Below, piece after piece: positions 1-15,347 of a DNA stretch of 64,000 bases. The notes beneath the pieces are model-generated. The model was given only the letters and a program-made list of their open reading frames with translations, did no database searches and was not told where the DNA came from. The stretch covers positions 62,001 to 126,000 of the forward strand of contig NZ_JACHVA010000040.1 in NCBI RefSeq assembly GCF_014230055.1. The letters run 5' to 3'. Source of the stretch: Puniceicoccus vermicola (lineage in GTDB: Bacteria; Verrucomicrobiota; Verrucomicrobiia; Opitutales; Puniceicoccaceae). The first letter of the stretch is position 1, and every line of letters begins with the position of its first letter. The translations under genes were made by a program, and so were the position numbers.

Positions 1-529
1 CTGAGAGTTGGAATAAACGCATGGCAAACGGGCGGACTAGACGCAGATCGTTCTCCAAACTGGCGGCGACTCCTGGATACTGCACTTTGACCGCAAACTC
101 CCGACCGTCCTTAACCGCTTTATGCACCTGACCAATCGAAGCTCCACTCACGGCTTCCCGACTGAACTCGTCAAAAATTTCCAAAGGGCTTCGCCCAAAC
201 TCCCGACGAAAGGTTCGCTCGACCAAGGGATAGGACAATGGCGGCGCTTGGTAATGAGCTTTTGAAAACTCCGTCGCGTAGGCCGTTGGCAGCAAGGCCG
301 TGTCGATGCTCAACATTTGGGCAATCTTCAAAGGCCCGCCCTTCAACCGACTCAAGGCGCCATAGGAATCCGACGCATTGGCGCGATGCAGGCTCTCACG
401 GTCATCCTTTCCGGTCACCAAACGCTTGGCGCGGTACCGGGTGTAGTTCACACCGATCTTCGCACCCGCATTGACCAAGGCAGCTGCACGCCCGATCTTT
501 CCCTTGGGGATCGAGGTCTGCTCTTTCAT
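1..529 (-). CDS. ABC1/AarF-family atypical kinase, N-terminal part (C-terminus beyond window)
   Basis: The first 176 residues are visible and the gene runs off the left edge of the window. In order the protein carries LKIAQMLS (the KxGQ-type motif of ABC1 kinases, here with Ala in place of Gly), the Ala-rich loop GASIGQVH, and the lysine strand EFAVKVQYPGV, followed by an acidic helix. These are diagnostic for the UbiB/AarF/ADCK family of atypical kinases or ATPases, which are linked to quinone synthesis or lipid homeostasis. The ATG at 527-529 overlaps the TGA of the upstream TetR-like gene by one base (TGATG), so translation is probably coupled. The exact substrate cannot be read from the sequence, and a role in quinone metabolism is inferred from the family only. 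Confidence 0.85.
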   Translation of the reverse strand, partial: MKEQTSIPKGKIGRAAALVNAGAKIGVNYTRYRAKRLVTGKDDRESLHRANASDSYGALSRLKGGPLKIAQMLSIDTALLPTAYATEFSKAHYQAPPLSYPLVERTFRREFGRSPLEIFDEFSREAVSGASIGQVHKAVKDGREFAVKVQYPGVAASLENDLRLVRPFAMRLFQLS

Positions 530-1173
530 CACTTCTTTCCGGAAAGAAACCGGAAAAAATCAGCCGCCGACTCGGGGATCCGGGTGTCAGCCAGATCGAA
601 AAAGAGCCGGGACGACTTTTCAACGAAAGCATCGGTACTCTCGAAATTCTCCGAATCATCCTCCAAGTGGTATTTCAAGATCGCCCGAAAATGCCCATAG
701 AGGAGCTTCGCCACCTTTTTATCTGCCTTCAACTTCGTGGCCAGCTTGCCTTCTCCCACCTCTTCAGCTGCGACTGGTTCCGCCCACTCCAAGAAGGATT
801 TCCGGAATCGTTCCAACGTTTTCGGATCGGGTGCTGGGAACTTCCTGGGAAACCGCGCCAGATACCAAGACCTTTGTCCCCGGATCGCTTCGAGAAAGGT
901 ATAGAAAAAAGCCAAAGCTTTCTGCCTCGGTGGATAAGTCGCATACTCCTCATCCGCCTCCAGCATTTCCCGAACGTGGTGCAACCGCTCGGCCCAGATA
1001 GCTCCCTCCAGAGACTCCAATGTCGGGAACTCGGCAAAAAATTCTTCCTCACCGATTTCCAGCAAGCGACAAAAGGCGAAAACGGAAGGCGGCGGCTTGC
1101 CATTCTCTAAAACGTAAATCCGATACGTTTCCATCCACTTCGAAAGATCCCGCTTTTCTGCCGCTTCTGCCAT
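529..1173 (-). CDS. TetR-like regulatory protein paired with the ABC1 kinase
   Basis: This 214-residue protein has a short N-terminal helical region that could be a TetR-type DNA-binding domain (METYRIYVLENGKPPPSVFA, then an FPTLESLEGAIW turn), followed by an all-helical C-terminal part. The fold is typical of TetR-family regulators that sit immediately upstream of ABC1 kinases in Bacteroidota and Verrucomicrobiota, a pairing I know from the family rather than from this sequence. The start at MAEAAEK is chosen because the reading frame upstream is poor in protein-like composition. An in-frame initiator exists as far up as 1269, and neither start has a clear ribosome-binding site. The stop overlaps the next ATG as TGATG. 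The helix-turn-helix is weak, so the DNA-binding role is tentative. Confidence 0.65.
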   Translation of the reverse strand: MAEAAEKRDLSKWMETYRIYVLENGKPPPSVFAFCRLLEIGEEEFFAEFPTLESLEGAIWAERLHHVREMLEADEEYATYPPRQKALAFFYTFLEAIRGQRSWYLARFPRKFPAPDPKTLERFRKSFLEWAEPVAAEEVGEGKLATKLKADKKVAKLLYGHFRAILKYHLEDDSENFESTDAFVEKSSRLFFDLADTRIPESAADFFRFLSGKK

Positions 1174-1347
1174 GGAGGAAAAGGGAAGCGAAAGCTCGGC
1201 AATTTCAAGTACGGCCCACCGAATCCTAGCGATGCAGAACGAGGAAAAACCATTGCGGCGGACATCCAAGGTGGGAAGGTTGCTTTAGCACCCTCCTTCT
1301 TCCTCTGGCCAACCGTAGAAATGGCTATCGCAATTCCTCTCCGGCGC

Positions 1348-1381
1348 TTTGGGGCCGTAACGCGAGGGCTACGGCCCCAAA
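1348..1381. repeat. Perfect 12-bp inverted repeat
   Basis: Twelve bases at 1348-1359 (tttggggccgta) are repeated inverted at 1370-1381 with a ten-base spacer. The repeat lies between the rpoC terminator and the TetR-like gene. It has no T-run in the direction of rpoC transcription, so it is not a standard terminator. It could be a back-up stop, a dispersed palindromic repeat or a protein-binding site. Confidence 0.6.
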
Positions 1382-1397
1382 ACTATCAAGGCGTCCG

Positions 1398-1431
1398 AAA
1401 AAAAGGCGCTCCTCCTTTCGGAGAAGCGCCT
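1398..1431 (-). terminator. Rho-independent terminator after rpoC
   Basis: The arms AGGCGCT (1404-1410) and AGCGCCT (1425-1431) pair, with an inner CTCC/GGAG stem at 1412-1415 and 1420-1423. On the minus strand the stem is followed directly by a run of seven T residues (1398-1404 on the plus strand). It lies 25 bases past the rpoC stop, at the end of the long ribosomal/RNA polymerase cluster. Confidence 0.9.
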
Positions 1432-1456
1432 GATAAATTGAGTTGGACTCGGGGTC

Positions 1457-5614
<4,158 letters not shown>

Positions 5615-5636
5615 GACAAATCCTTTTCGGTTGCGA

Positions 5637-9404
<3,768 letters not shown>

Positions 9405-9478
9405 GGTGGCGATGATGCGGACAGGTTAGCGTAGATCCGAGGATACGGCGAGGACGCCGGGAATTAGAAACAGCACAG

Positions 9479-9501
9479 CCGCGCGGGAAAAACCCGCGCG
9501 G
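9479..9501 (-). promoter_or_regulatory. Strong hairpin between rplL and rpoB (attenuator or processing site)
   Basis: A perfect nine-base-pair stem, CCGCGCGGG / CCCGCGCGG with a five-base loop, lies in the rplL-rpoB gap. It is followed on the minus strand by a short T-rich tract but no long U-run. In other bacteria this gap holds an attenuator and RNase III site that lowers rpoBC output relative to the ribosomal genes. The same role here is inferred from position. Confidence 0.6.
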
Positions 9502-9540
9502 TCTGGCTGGAATTCGTTCTGTAAGAAAGAGCTTTCGATA

Positions 9541-9924
9541 TTATTTGACCTCCACCTTGGCACCGGCGGCTTCGAGCTTCTTCTTGATCTCTTCCGCGTC
9601 GTCCTTCGTGGTGGCTTCCTTGACAGGCTTGGGAGCGCCTTCGACCAGTTCCTTGGCTTCCTTGAGCCCGAGACCGGTGATTGCGCGAATTTCCTTAATG
9701 ACGGCAATCTTGTTGCCACCGAAGTCGGCGAGGATGACGTCAAATTCATCCTTTTCTTCTTCGGCTGGTGCATCGGCAGCAGCAGCTCCGCCAGCCGCTA
9801 CAGCGACAGGAGCAGCAGCGCTAACGCCCCACTTTTCTTCCAGTTCCTTAACGAGACCTGCGATGTCGAGGACCGTCTGGGAGCTGAGCCATTCAATTAC
9901 GTCTTCTTTTGTGATATCTGCCAT
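9541..9924 (-). CDS. rplL: 50S ribosomal protein L7/L12
   Basis: The 127-residue stalk protein has an N-terminal dimerisation helix ([20 protein letters not shown]), an Ala/Gly hinge around residues 36-52, and the C-terminal factor-binding domain with [20 protein letters not shown] and the closing AGAKVEVK. It forms the multi-copy stalk that recruits elongation factors. It follows rplJ after an unusually long 137-base gap with two small hairpins. It has the best Shine-Dalgarno in the cluster (AGGAGGT at 9929-9935), consistent with the higher output needed for a protein present in four or more copies per ribosome. Confidence 0.98.
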   Translation of the reverse strand: MADITKEDVIEWLSSQTVLDIAGLVKELEEKWGVSAAAPVAVAAGGAAAADAPAEEEKDEFDVILADFGGNKIAVIKEIRAITGLGLKEAKELVEGAPKPVKEATTKDDAEEIKKKLEAAGAKVEVK

Positions 9925-9928
9925 AATT

Positions 9929-9935
9929 ACCTCCT
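9929..9935 (-). promoter_or_regulatory. Near-perfect Shine-Dalgarno of rplL
   Basis: AGGAGGT on the minus strand ends four bases before the rplL ATG. Most other genes of the cluster lack such a match, so this site probably contributes to excess L7/L12 synthesis. Confidence 0.75.
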
Positions 9936-9967
9936 GAGCGGATAGGGACCGGTTTCGGCCTGTTTAA

Positions 9968-10052
9968 GAGGGAGCACCCTCCTACCCACTTCACTCTTGG
10001 TTGTTGGTTGTGTGTTGTTTGCTTTTCTTTCCTTCCCGTGGCCAATGGCCAC
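9968..10052 (-). promoter_or_regulatory. rplJ-rplL intergenic leader with two small hairpins
   Basis: Two short stems occur in the 137-base gap: GTGGCC/GGCCAC (10038-10052, three-base loop) just after the rplJ stop, and GAGGG/CCCTC (9968-9981, four-base loop) nearer rplL. Neither has a terminator-like U-run. They may stabilise or process the rplL part of the transcript. This is an inference from position only. Confidence 0.35.
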
Positions 10053-10061
10053 CGGAAAAAA

Positions 10062-10580
10062 TTAGTTGGACTCGCCTTTGTCGGCGTAGGCCTTGAGGAC
10101 ATTGACGACGCTTTGTGGAACCGCGTTGACGACGGTAACGAAGCGTTGTGCCGGAGTGTTGAGAAGCGAGAGGAACTTCGCACGGAGCTCGTCCAGACCG
10201 GGGAGGTCGGCGAGTTCGAGGAGTCCTTCGGTTTCCACGGCTTGATCACCGAGGAGGCCGACTTTCATCTCCACCTTTTCTTTGTCCTTGAAGAATTTCT
10301 TCAGGACCTTGGCCACGCCGGAGGGGTTTTCCCCACCCACGATAATGGCGGTCGGGCCATTCAGGTAATCCTTCAGGTCCGGCTTTTCGCGGCGGCGAAG
10401 AGCCAGGTTCAAAATGCTGTTCTTGACCACGTGGAACTCGGCGTTTTCAGCAGCGAGTGATTCACGGAGCGCTTCCGTTTCTTCAACGGTGATGCGCTCG
10501 TAGTTGGTCAGGAAAACGTAGTCGGACTTGTCGAGGTGTTGGTCGACGTCGCGAACGAGAAGTTCTTTTTCCGGTCTCAT
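10062..10580 (-). CDS. rplJ: 50S ribosomal protein L10
   Basis: The 172-residue protein is the stalk base that anchors L7/L12 dimers. Recognisable features are the N-terminal block MRPEKELLVRDV with NYERITVEETEALR, the core AEFHVVKNSILNLAL, the GPTAIIV strand, and the C-terminal helix for L12 binding. It follows rplA after only 22 bases, which leaves no room in that gap for a separate L10 autoregulatory leader of the usual kind. Its order before rplL is universal. Confidence 0.97.
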   Translation of the reverse strand: MRPEKELLVRDVDQHLDKSDYVFLTNYERITVEETEALRESLAAENAEFHVVKNSILNLALRRREKPDLKDYLNGPTAIIVGGENPSGVAKVLKKFFKDKEKVEMKVGLLGDQAVETEGLLELADLPGLDELRAKFLSLLNTPAQRFVTVVNAVPQSVVNVLKAYADKGESN

Positions 10581-10602
10581 TTGAGAATTCTGCTTGGGTT
10601 GA

Positions 10603-11301
10603 TCAGTAGTTACCGTAGATCGATGGCGAGAGCTTGATGCTCGGGCTCATCGTCGAGCTGATGGCCAATCCACGGATGAACTTGCCACGGAGGGTCTCCG
10701 GACGGGCGCGTCCGAGGACTTCGATGGCGGCGGTGGCATTTTCGGCGAGTTGCTCAGCCGAGAAGGAACGCTTTCCGACAACGATCGCGACATTGGCGGT
10801 CTTGTCCATTTTGAACTCAACACGTCCGGCCTTCACCGCTTGAATGGCTTCGGCGAGGTTATCAGAAACGGTTCCTGCCTTCGGGTTCGGCATCAAACCA
10901 CGCGGTCCGAGAACCCGGGCGACTTTCCGAACTTCCTTCATGGCAGCAGTCGAGGCGACCGCCACGTCGAAGTCCATCCAACCTTCCTGAACCTTTTCGA
11001 TCAGTTCGGCCAGACCGGCTTCGTCAGCTCCAGCTGCGAGGGCTTCTTCAGGATTTTCCGTGAAGGCAATCACCCGGACCGTCTTACCACTCCCATGAGG
11101 AAGGCTGACCGTACCACGCACCATTTGGGTGCTTTGCTTCGGGTCGACGAAGAGTCGGGCTTGTACTTCGACCGTCTCGTCAAAGGCGGCTTTTGGAAGT
11201 CCTTGAAGGACCGCGACGGCGTCTTTCAGCTCGAGAGCTTCCTGCTCAGGAGTGAGTTCGGCTGCCTTGCGGTAACGTTTGCTGCGTGTAGCTGTTGCCA
11301 T
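10603..11301 (-). CDS. rplA: 50S ribosomal protein L1
   Basis: The 232-residue protein contains the L1 signature LPHGSGKTVRVIAF, the KVARVLGPRGLMPNPKAGT block and the late FKMDKTANVAIVVGK strand. The start is placed at MATATRSKRYRK (11301), which fits family length; the open frame continues further upstream through the intergenic region and into rplK but without L1-like sequence. L1 binds 23S rRNA at the E-site stalk and in many bacteria represses its own rplK-rplA mRNA. Gap to rplK is 46 bases. Confidence 0.97.
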   Translation of the reverse strand: MATATRSKRYRKAAELTPEQEALELKDAVAVLQGLPKAAFDETVEVQARLFVDPKQSTQMVRGTVSLPHGSGKTVRVIAFTENPEEALAAGADEAGLAELIEKVQEGWMDFDVAVASTAAMKEVRKVARVLGPRGLMPNPKAGTVSDNLAEAIQAVKAGRVEFKMDKTANVAIVVGKRSFSAEQLAENATAAIEVLGRARPETLRGKFIRGLAISSTMSPSIKLSPSIYGNY

Positions 11302-11347
11302 GATGCAATTCTCTGTTTCTTTCGGTCTCCTGCTTCCCGTTGGGGAA

Positions 11348-11773
11348 TCAGTCAACGACCTCAATGCCCATGCTGCGGGCGGTTCCCATAATGATTTTAG
11401 CGGCCTGATCCGGATCGGATGCATTCAGGTCGTTCTTTTTAATTTCTACGATCTCGTCGATCTGCTTGCGAGTGACCTTACCCACCTTGTCGCGGTTGGG
11501 TACACCCGATCCCTTGGCGATCCCAGCGGCCTTCTTCAAAAGAATCGGGGCCGGGGGGCTCTTCAGGATGTAGCTAAACGAACGATCAGCGTAAACGGTG
11601 ATGACGACGGGAAGCACGGTCCCCGCCTGTTCTTTCGTCCGCGCATTAAAGTCCTTACAGAAGGCCATAATGTTGACCCCTTGCGCACCCAGTGCCGGAC
11701 CGACAGGCGGTGCCGGATTGGCTGCACCTGCAGGCAGTTGCAGACGAATTTCTCCAATAACTTTCTTAGACAT
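11348..11773 (-). CDS. rplK: 50S ribosomal protein L11
   Basis: The 141-residue length is exactly typical. The N-terminal block [20 protein letters not shown], the [20 protein letters not shown] segment and the C-terminal RNA-binding block ending [12 protein letters not shown] identify it. L11 binds the GTPase-associated region of 23S rRNA. It starts nine bases after the nusG stop, with a moderate AAGGA upstream, and precedes rplA as usual. Confidence 0.98.
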   Translation of the reverse strand: MSKKVIGEIRLQLPAGAANPAPPVGPALGAQGVNIMAFCKDFNARTKEQAGTVLPVVITVYADRSFSYILKSPPAPILLKKAAGIAKGSGVPNRDKVGKVTRKQIDEIVEIKKNDLNASDPDQAAKIIMGTARSMGIEVVD

Positions 11774-11782
11774 CGATATTCC

Positions 11783-12358
11783 TTACTCTTCGACCCTTTC
11801 AACCTGCCAATATTCCAGGTCGACGGGGGTAAACCGTCCGAAAATTGAAACCGAAACCTTGAGCCGTCCCCGATCCGGGTCGACTTCGTCGATCCGTCCA
11901 GTGAGGTTCGAGAAGGGTCCGTCGTTGATCTTCACTTCTTCCCCAATCTCGTATTCGACCTTCGGGCGTTCCTTGCCCTCGGCGTCGGTGACTTGCTTGA
12001 GGATCCGATCGATCTCTTCCTTCTTGAGGGGAACCGGGCGTTCGCCTCCAACAAAATTAATGACCCCTTGCGCGTCTTTCACGAAGTACCACGCTTCCTG
12101 GTCGAGATTCCCGTCGTCGTCGTACAAACGCATTTGCACGAAGATGTAGCCGGGATAGAATTTACGGGTGCGCTGAGACTTTTTCCCGCTTTTCACTTCC
12201 GTCACGGTCTCGGTCGGCATCAAAACCTCCAAAACCCGATCGCCCATTTCCTCAATCTCCACGAACTTGTCCAAGTAAGACTTGGCCTTTTGTTCTTGGT
12301 TCGAAAGGGTCTGGACGGCGAACCATCGATGGCCGCTCATTGTGCTATTGGAAACCAT
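11783..12358 (-). CDS. nusG: Transcription termination/antitermination factor NusG
   Basis: The 191-residue protein has an NGN domain (RWFAVQTLSNQEQKAKSYL ... KFYPGYIFVQM) and a C-terminal KOW domain (EEVKINDGPFSNLTGRIDEV ... GRFTPVDLEYWQVERV). NusG binds RNA polymerase and links it to Rho or the ribosome. It lies between secE (30-base gap) and rplK (9 bases). The second Met, at MSGHRW six codons in, is the other likely start, because neither ATG has a good ribosome-binding site. Confidence 0.97.
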   Translation of the reverse strand: MVSNSTMSGHRWFAVQTLSNQEQKAKSYLDKFVEIEEMGDRVLEVLMPTETVTEVKSGKKSQRTRKFYPGYIFVQMRLYDDDGNLDQEAWYFVKDAQGVINFVGGERPVPLKKEEIDRILKQVTDAEGKERPKVEYEIGEEVKINDGPFSNLTGRIDEVDPDRGRLKVSVSIFGRFTPVDLEYWQVERVEE

Positions 12359-12388
12359 GATCTAATCTGGGACGGAAAGAAAAAAGAA

Positions 12389-12601
12389 TCAGTTGAGGGG
12401 GCGAACCCACTCAGTGACCAACTCGATCGAGTTGAGGAGGAAGAAATCCGATACGCCGATAAAAGCCCCGAGGATCGCTACCCCGATCAGAACCACAATC
12501 GTATACTGCCTGAGTTCCTTCCGGGTAGGCCAAGACGCTTTCCGGAGTTCGAGAATGGTCTCTTTCCAGAAAGTTCGAATGGATCGGAATGGGTTTTTCA
12601 T
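12389..12601 (-). CDS. secE: Preprotein translocase subunit SecE
   Basis: The 70-residue protein begins with an amphipathic part (FRSIRTFWKETILELRKASW) containing the conserved W-P-T-R-K-E turn, followed by one transmembrane helix (IVVLIGVAILGAFIGVSDFF). This is the short single-span SecE of most bacteria, which clamps SecY in the inner membrane. It sits between tRNA-Trp and nusG, its standard position. Confidence 0.95.
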   Translation of the reverse strand: MKNPFRSIRTFWKETILELRKASWPTRKELRQYTIVVLIGVAILGAFIGVSDFFLLNSIELVTEWVRPLN

Positions 12602-12623
12602 CAGGTGGTGCAGTAAAAAAGGG

Positions 12624-12699
12624 TGGCGGGAGAAGAGGGACTCGAACCCCCAGCCTACGGTTTTGGAGACCGTTGCTCTACCAGTTGAGCTATTCTCCC
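12624..12699 (-). tRNA. tRNA-Trp (anticodon CCA)
   Basis: The minus strand folds as a cloverleaf: acceptor GGGAGAA/TTCTCCC, D-arm GCTCAACTGGTAGAGC, anticodon stem around CTCCAAA, and T-arm GGGGGTTCGAGTCCCTC. The anticodon CCA reads UGG. The discriminator is G and the 3' CCA is encoded (12624-12626). It lies between tuf and secE and is probably cut from the operon transcript. Confidence 0.97.
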
Positions 12700-12733
12700 T
12701 CCTAAATAAATCGGTTCAGTTTTAGGATAGCGA

Positions 12734-12765
12734 ATGCCGAGAACGCAAAAAAGCGTTCCCGGCAT
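12734..12765 (-). terminator. Hairpin after tuf
   Basis: ATGCCG-GAACGC pairs with GCGTTC-CGGCAT, with one opposed mismatch and a six-base loop. The stem lies just past the tuf stop and before tRNA-Trp. No T-run follows it on the minus strand, so it is more likely a partial terminator or a 3'-end stabiliser that sets tuf mRNA above the downstream genes than a full stop. Confidence 0.5.
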
Positions 12766-12795
12766 CCCCAAAAAGGCTAATTATGCCGTAAATCC

Positions 12796-13986
<1,191 letters not shown>

Positions 13987-14029
13987 GAGATGGATTCGTG
14001 CTTGTTATCAGGTTAGAGTTTAATTGAAG

Positions 14030-14105
14030 TGGAGCCCTCGAGCGGATTTGAACCGCCGACCTCGTCCTTACCAAGGACGCGCTCTGCCGACTGAGCTACA
14101 AGGGC
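14030..14105 (-). tRNA. tRNA-Thr (anticodon GGT)
   Basis: The cloverleaf on the minus strand has acceptor GCCCTTG/CGAGGGC (one G-T pair), D-arm GCTCAGTCGGCAGAGC, anticodon loop TTGGTAA and T-arm GGCGGTTCAAATCCGCT. Anticodon GGT reads ACC and ACU. CCA is encoded at 14030-14032. The discriminator base is T rather than the more usual A. It is the first gene of the tuf cluster. Confidence 0.97.
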
Positions 14106-14174
14106 GGCGAAAGTGCCTTTTGGGATTGGTTTTGTAGGTTGTATGTTTGTAGAACGTAGAGACGAAAGCGGTGG

Positions 14175-14203
14175 AGAATGAGTTTTGCCCCCACCCTCGT
14201 CAA
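14175..14203 (-). promoter_or_regulatory. Candidate sigma-70 promoter for the tRNA-Thr/tuf cluster
   Basis: On the minus strand TTGACG (14198-14203) is followed after 17 bases by CATTCT (14175-14180). The -35 box is nearly perfect and the -10 box is weak. Transcription would begin about 60 bases before tRNA-Thr. The site lies in the divergent gap with the DUF971 gene. Confidence 0.4.
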
Positions 14204-14241
14204 TCCCTGAATTCTGATTTTTTGTCATTTCTTCAAAAACC

Positions 14242-14550
14242 ATGGTCCCAGCTCCCAAACAGATCGAAAACATCGGCGCAGAAATCGCCATTCTTTGGCC
14301 CGATGGCCACGAATCCTACCTTCCTCATGAATATCTGCGGGAAAAATCTCCCAGCGCCGATAATATGGGCGAGGTGGATATCCTCGGTCAACGCCACGGC
14401 GGGGACGGCCCCAAATTCTTCCCGGGCGTACGCGTCGTCGGCTGGGAAAAGGTCGGCAACTATGCCGTTTGCTTCCACTTTTCCGACGGACACTCCACCG
14501 GCCTCTATTCCTGGCCCTACCTCCGCCAGATCGACGCCGAGAGACAATAA
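14242..14550 (+). CDS. DUF971 (GBBH-like N-terminal) domain protein
   Basis: The 102-residue protein consists of one DUF971 domain, the small zinc-ribbon-like fold also found at the N-terminus of gamma-butyrobetaine hydroxylase. Family landmarks are ILWPDGHESYLPHEYLR near residue 17 and the closing FHFSDGHSTGLYSWPYLR. In bacteria stand-alone members are often linked to iron-sulfur cluster or Mrp-type proteins, but nothing nearby supports that here. It is divergent from the tuf cluster and convergent with radC. The cellular role is unknown. Confidence 0.85.
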   Translation: MVPAPKQIENIGAEIAILWPDGHESYLPHEYLREKSPSADNMGEVDILGQRHGGDGPKFFPGVRVVGWEKVGNYAVCFHFSDGHSTGLYSWPYLRQIDAERQ

Positions 14551-14602
14551 AGCGCCCATTCTATAAAGCGGATCGGCGAGCGCTTCCGCGTCCACCGCCG
14601 GA

Positions 14603-15322
14603 TCAGAGGAGTCCACCGTCGGAGAAGCTGTAGAATCCCACTCCGGCGGGATCGAGAGCCCGGTTCCCGATGACCACGTGATCGAGGAGGGAGATATCGA
14701 GCGTCTTCGCGGCCTCCCGCAGCTGGCGGGTGACCCGGACATCGGCCGCGCTTGGAGCAGGATCTCCGCTCGGATGATTGTGGGCTACGATAGCCGCCGA
14801 CCCACCCTCACGAATCACAGGCCGAAACACCTCACGTGGATGAACCAGGCTCGCATCGGCAATTCCGCGGGTCACTTCGATTGATCGGATAAGGTGATTT
14901 TTCCGATTAAGGACGAGAACCCAGAAATACTCGACGTCCAATCCAGCAACGATCGGTTGGAAAAAATGGAAGACCTTCTCGGGATCATCAAAGACGACCG
15001 GTTTCTCGCGGTCGGTCTGAAGAATTGCCCGTCGGGCCACTTCCATGATTGCCGCCAGCTGGAGCGCTTTCACCCGCCCAATTCCGTGGAGTTGCTCAAA
15101 GTCGGCGACAGTCCAACGAACCAACTGAGCAATCGAACCCGCCCGGCGGACCATCTCCGAGGCCACTTTCATCACGTCATGGCCCGCCGTTCCGCTTCGC
15201 ACGAGAATGGCGAGAAGTTCGGAGTCAGACAATGCGCCCGCTCCATGCTGCTCCATCCGCTCTTGCGGTCGCTCCTCACGGCAGAGATTCCGAAAACTTC
15301 CCGAATCTCCCCCGTCTTTCAT
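14603..15322 (-). CDS. radC: RadC-family JAB/MPN domain protein
   Basis: The 239-residue protein has an N-terminal helix-hairpin-helix region (LHGIGRVKALQLAAIMEVAR, about residues 78-97) and a C-terminal JAMM metalloprotease-like domain with His181, His183 and Asp194 in HNHPSGDPAPSAAD. The family is widespread and was once linked to DNA repair, but its true function is unclear. The metal ligands are complete, so the domain should bind zinc. It starts 25 bases after the FGGY kinase gene and is probably co-transcribed with it. Confidence 0.93.
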   Translation of the reverse strand: MKDGGDSGSFRNLCREERPQERMEQHGAGALSDSELLAILVRSGTAGHDVMKVASEMVRRAGSIAQLVRWTVADFEQLHGIGRVKALQLAAIMEVARRAILQTDREKPVVFDDPEKVFHFFQPIVAGLDVEYFWVLVLNRKNHLIRSIEVTRGIADASLVHPREVFRPVIREGGSAAIVAHNHPSGDPAPSAADVRVTRQLREAAKTLDISLLDHVVIGNRALDPAGVGFYSFSDGGLL

Positions 15323-15347
15323 AAAAGCATCCCTCCCCTTCTAGAGT

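Noticed and set aside
10062-10602. An L10-type autoregulatory leader before rplJ
   Set aside because: The rplA-rplJ gap is only 22 bases, too short for the known leader; any such structure would have to lie inside rplA, and I could not see one.
14233-14742. A minus-strand frame of 169 codons over the DUF971 gene
   Set aside because: The plus strand encodes a full DUF971 domain here; the minus frame has no family features and overlaps the end of radC.
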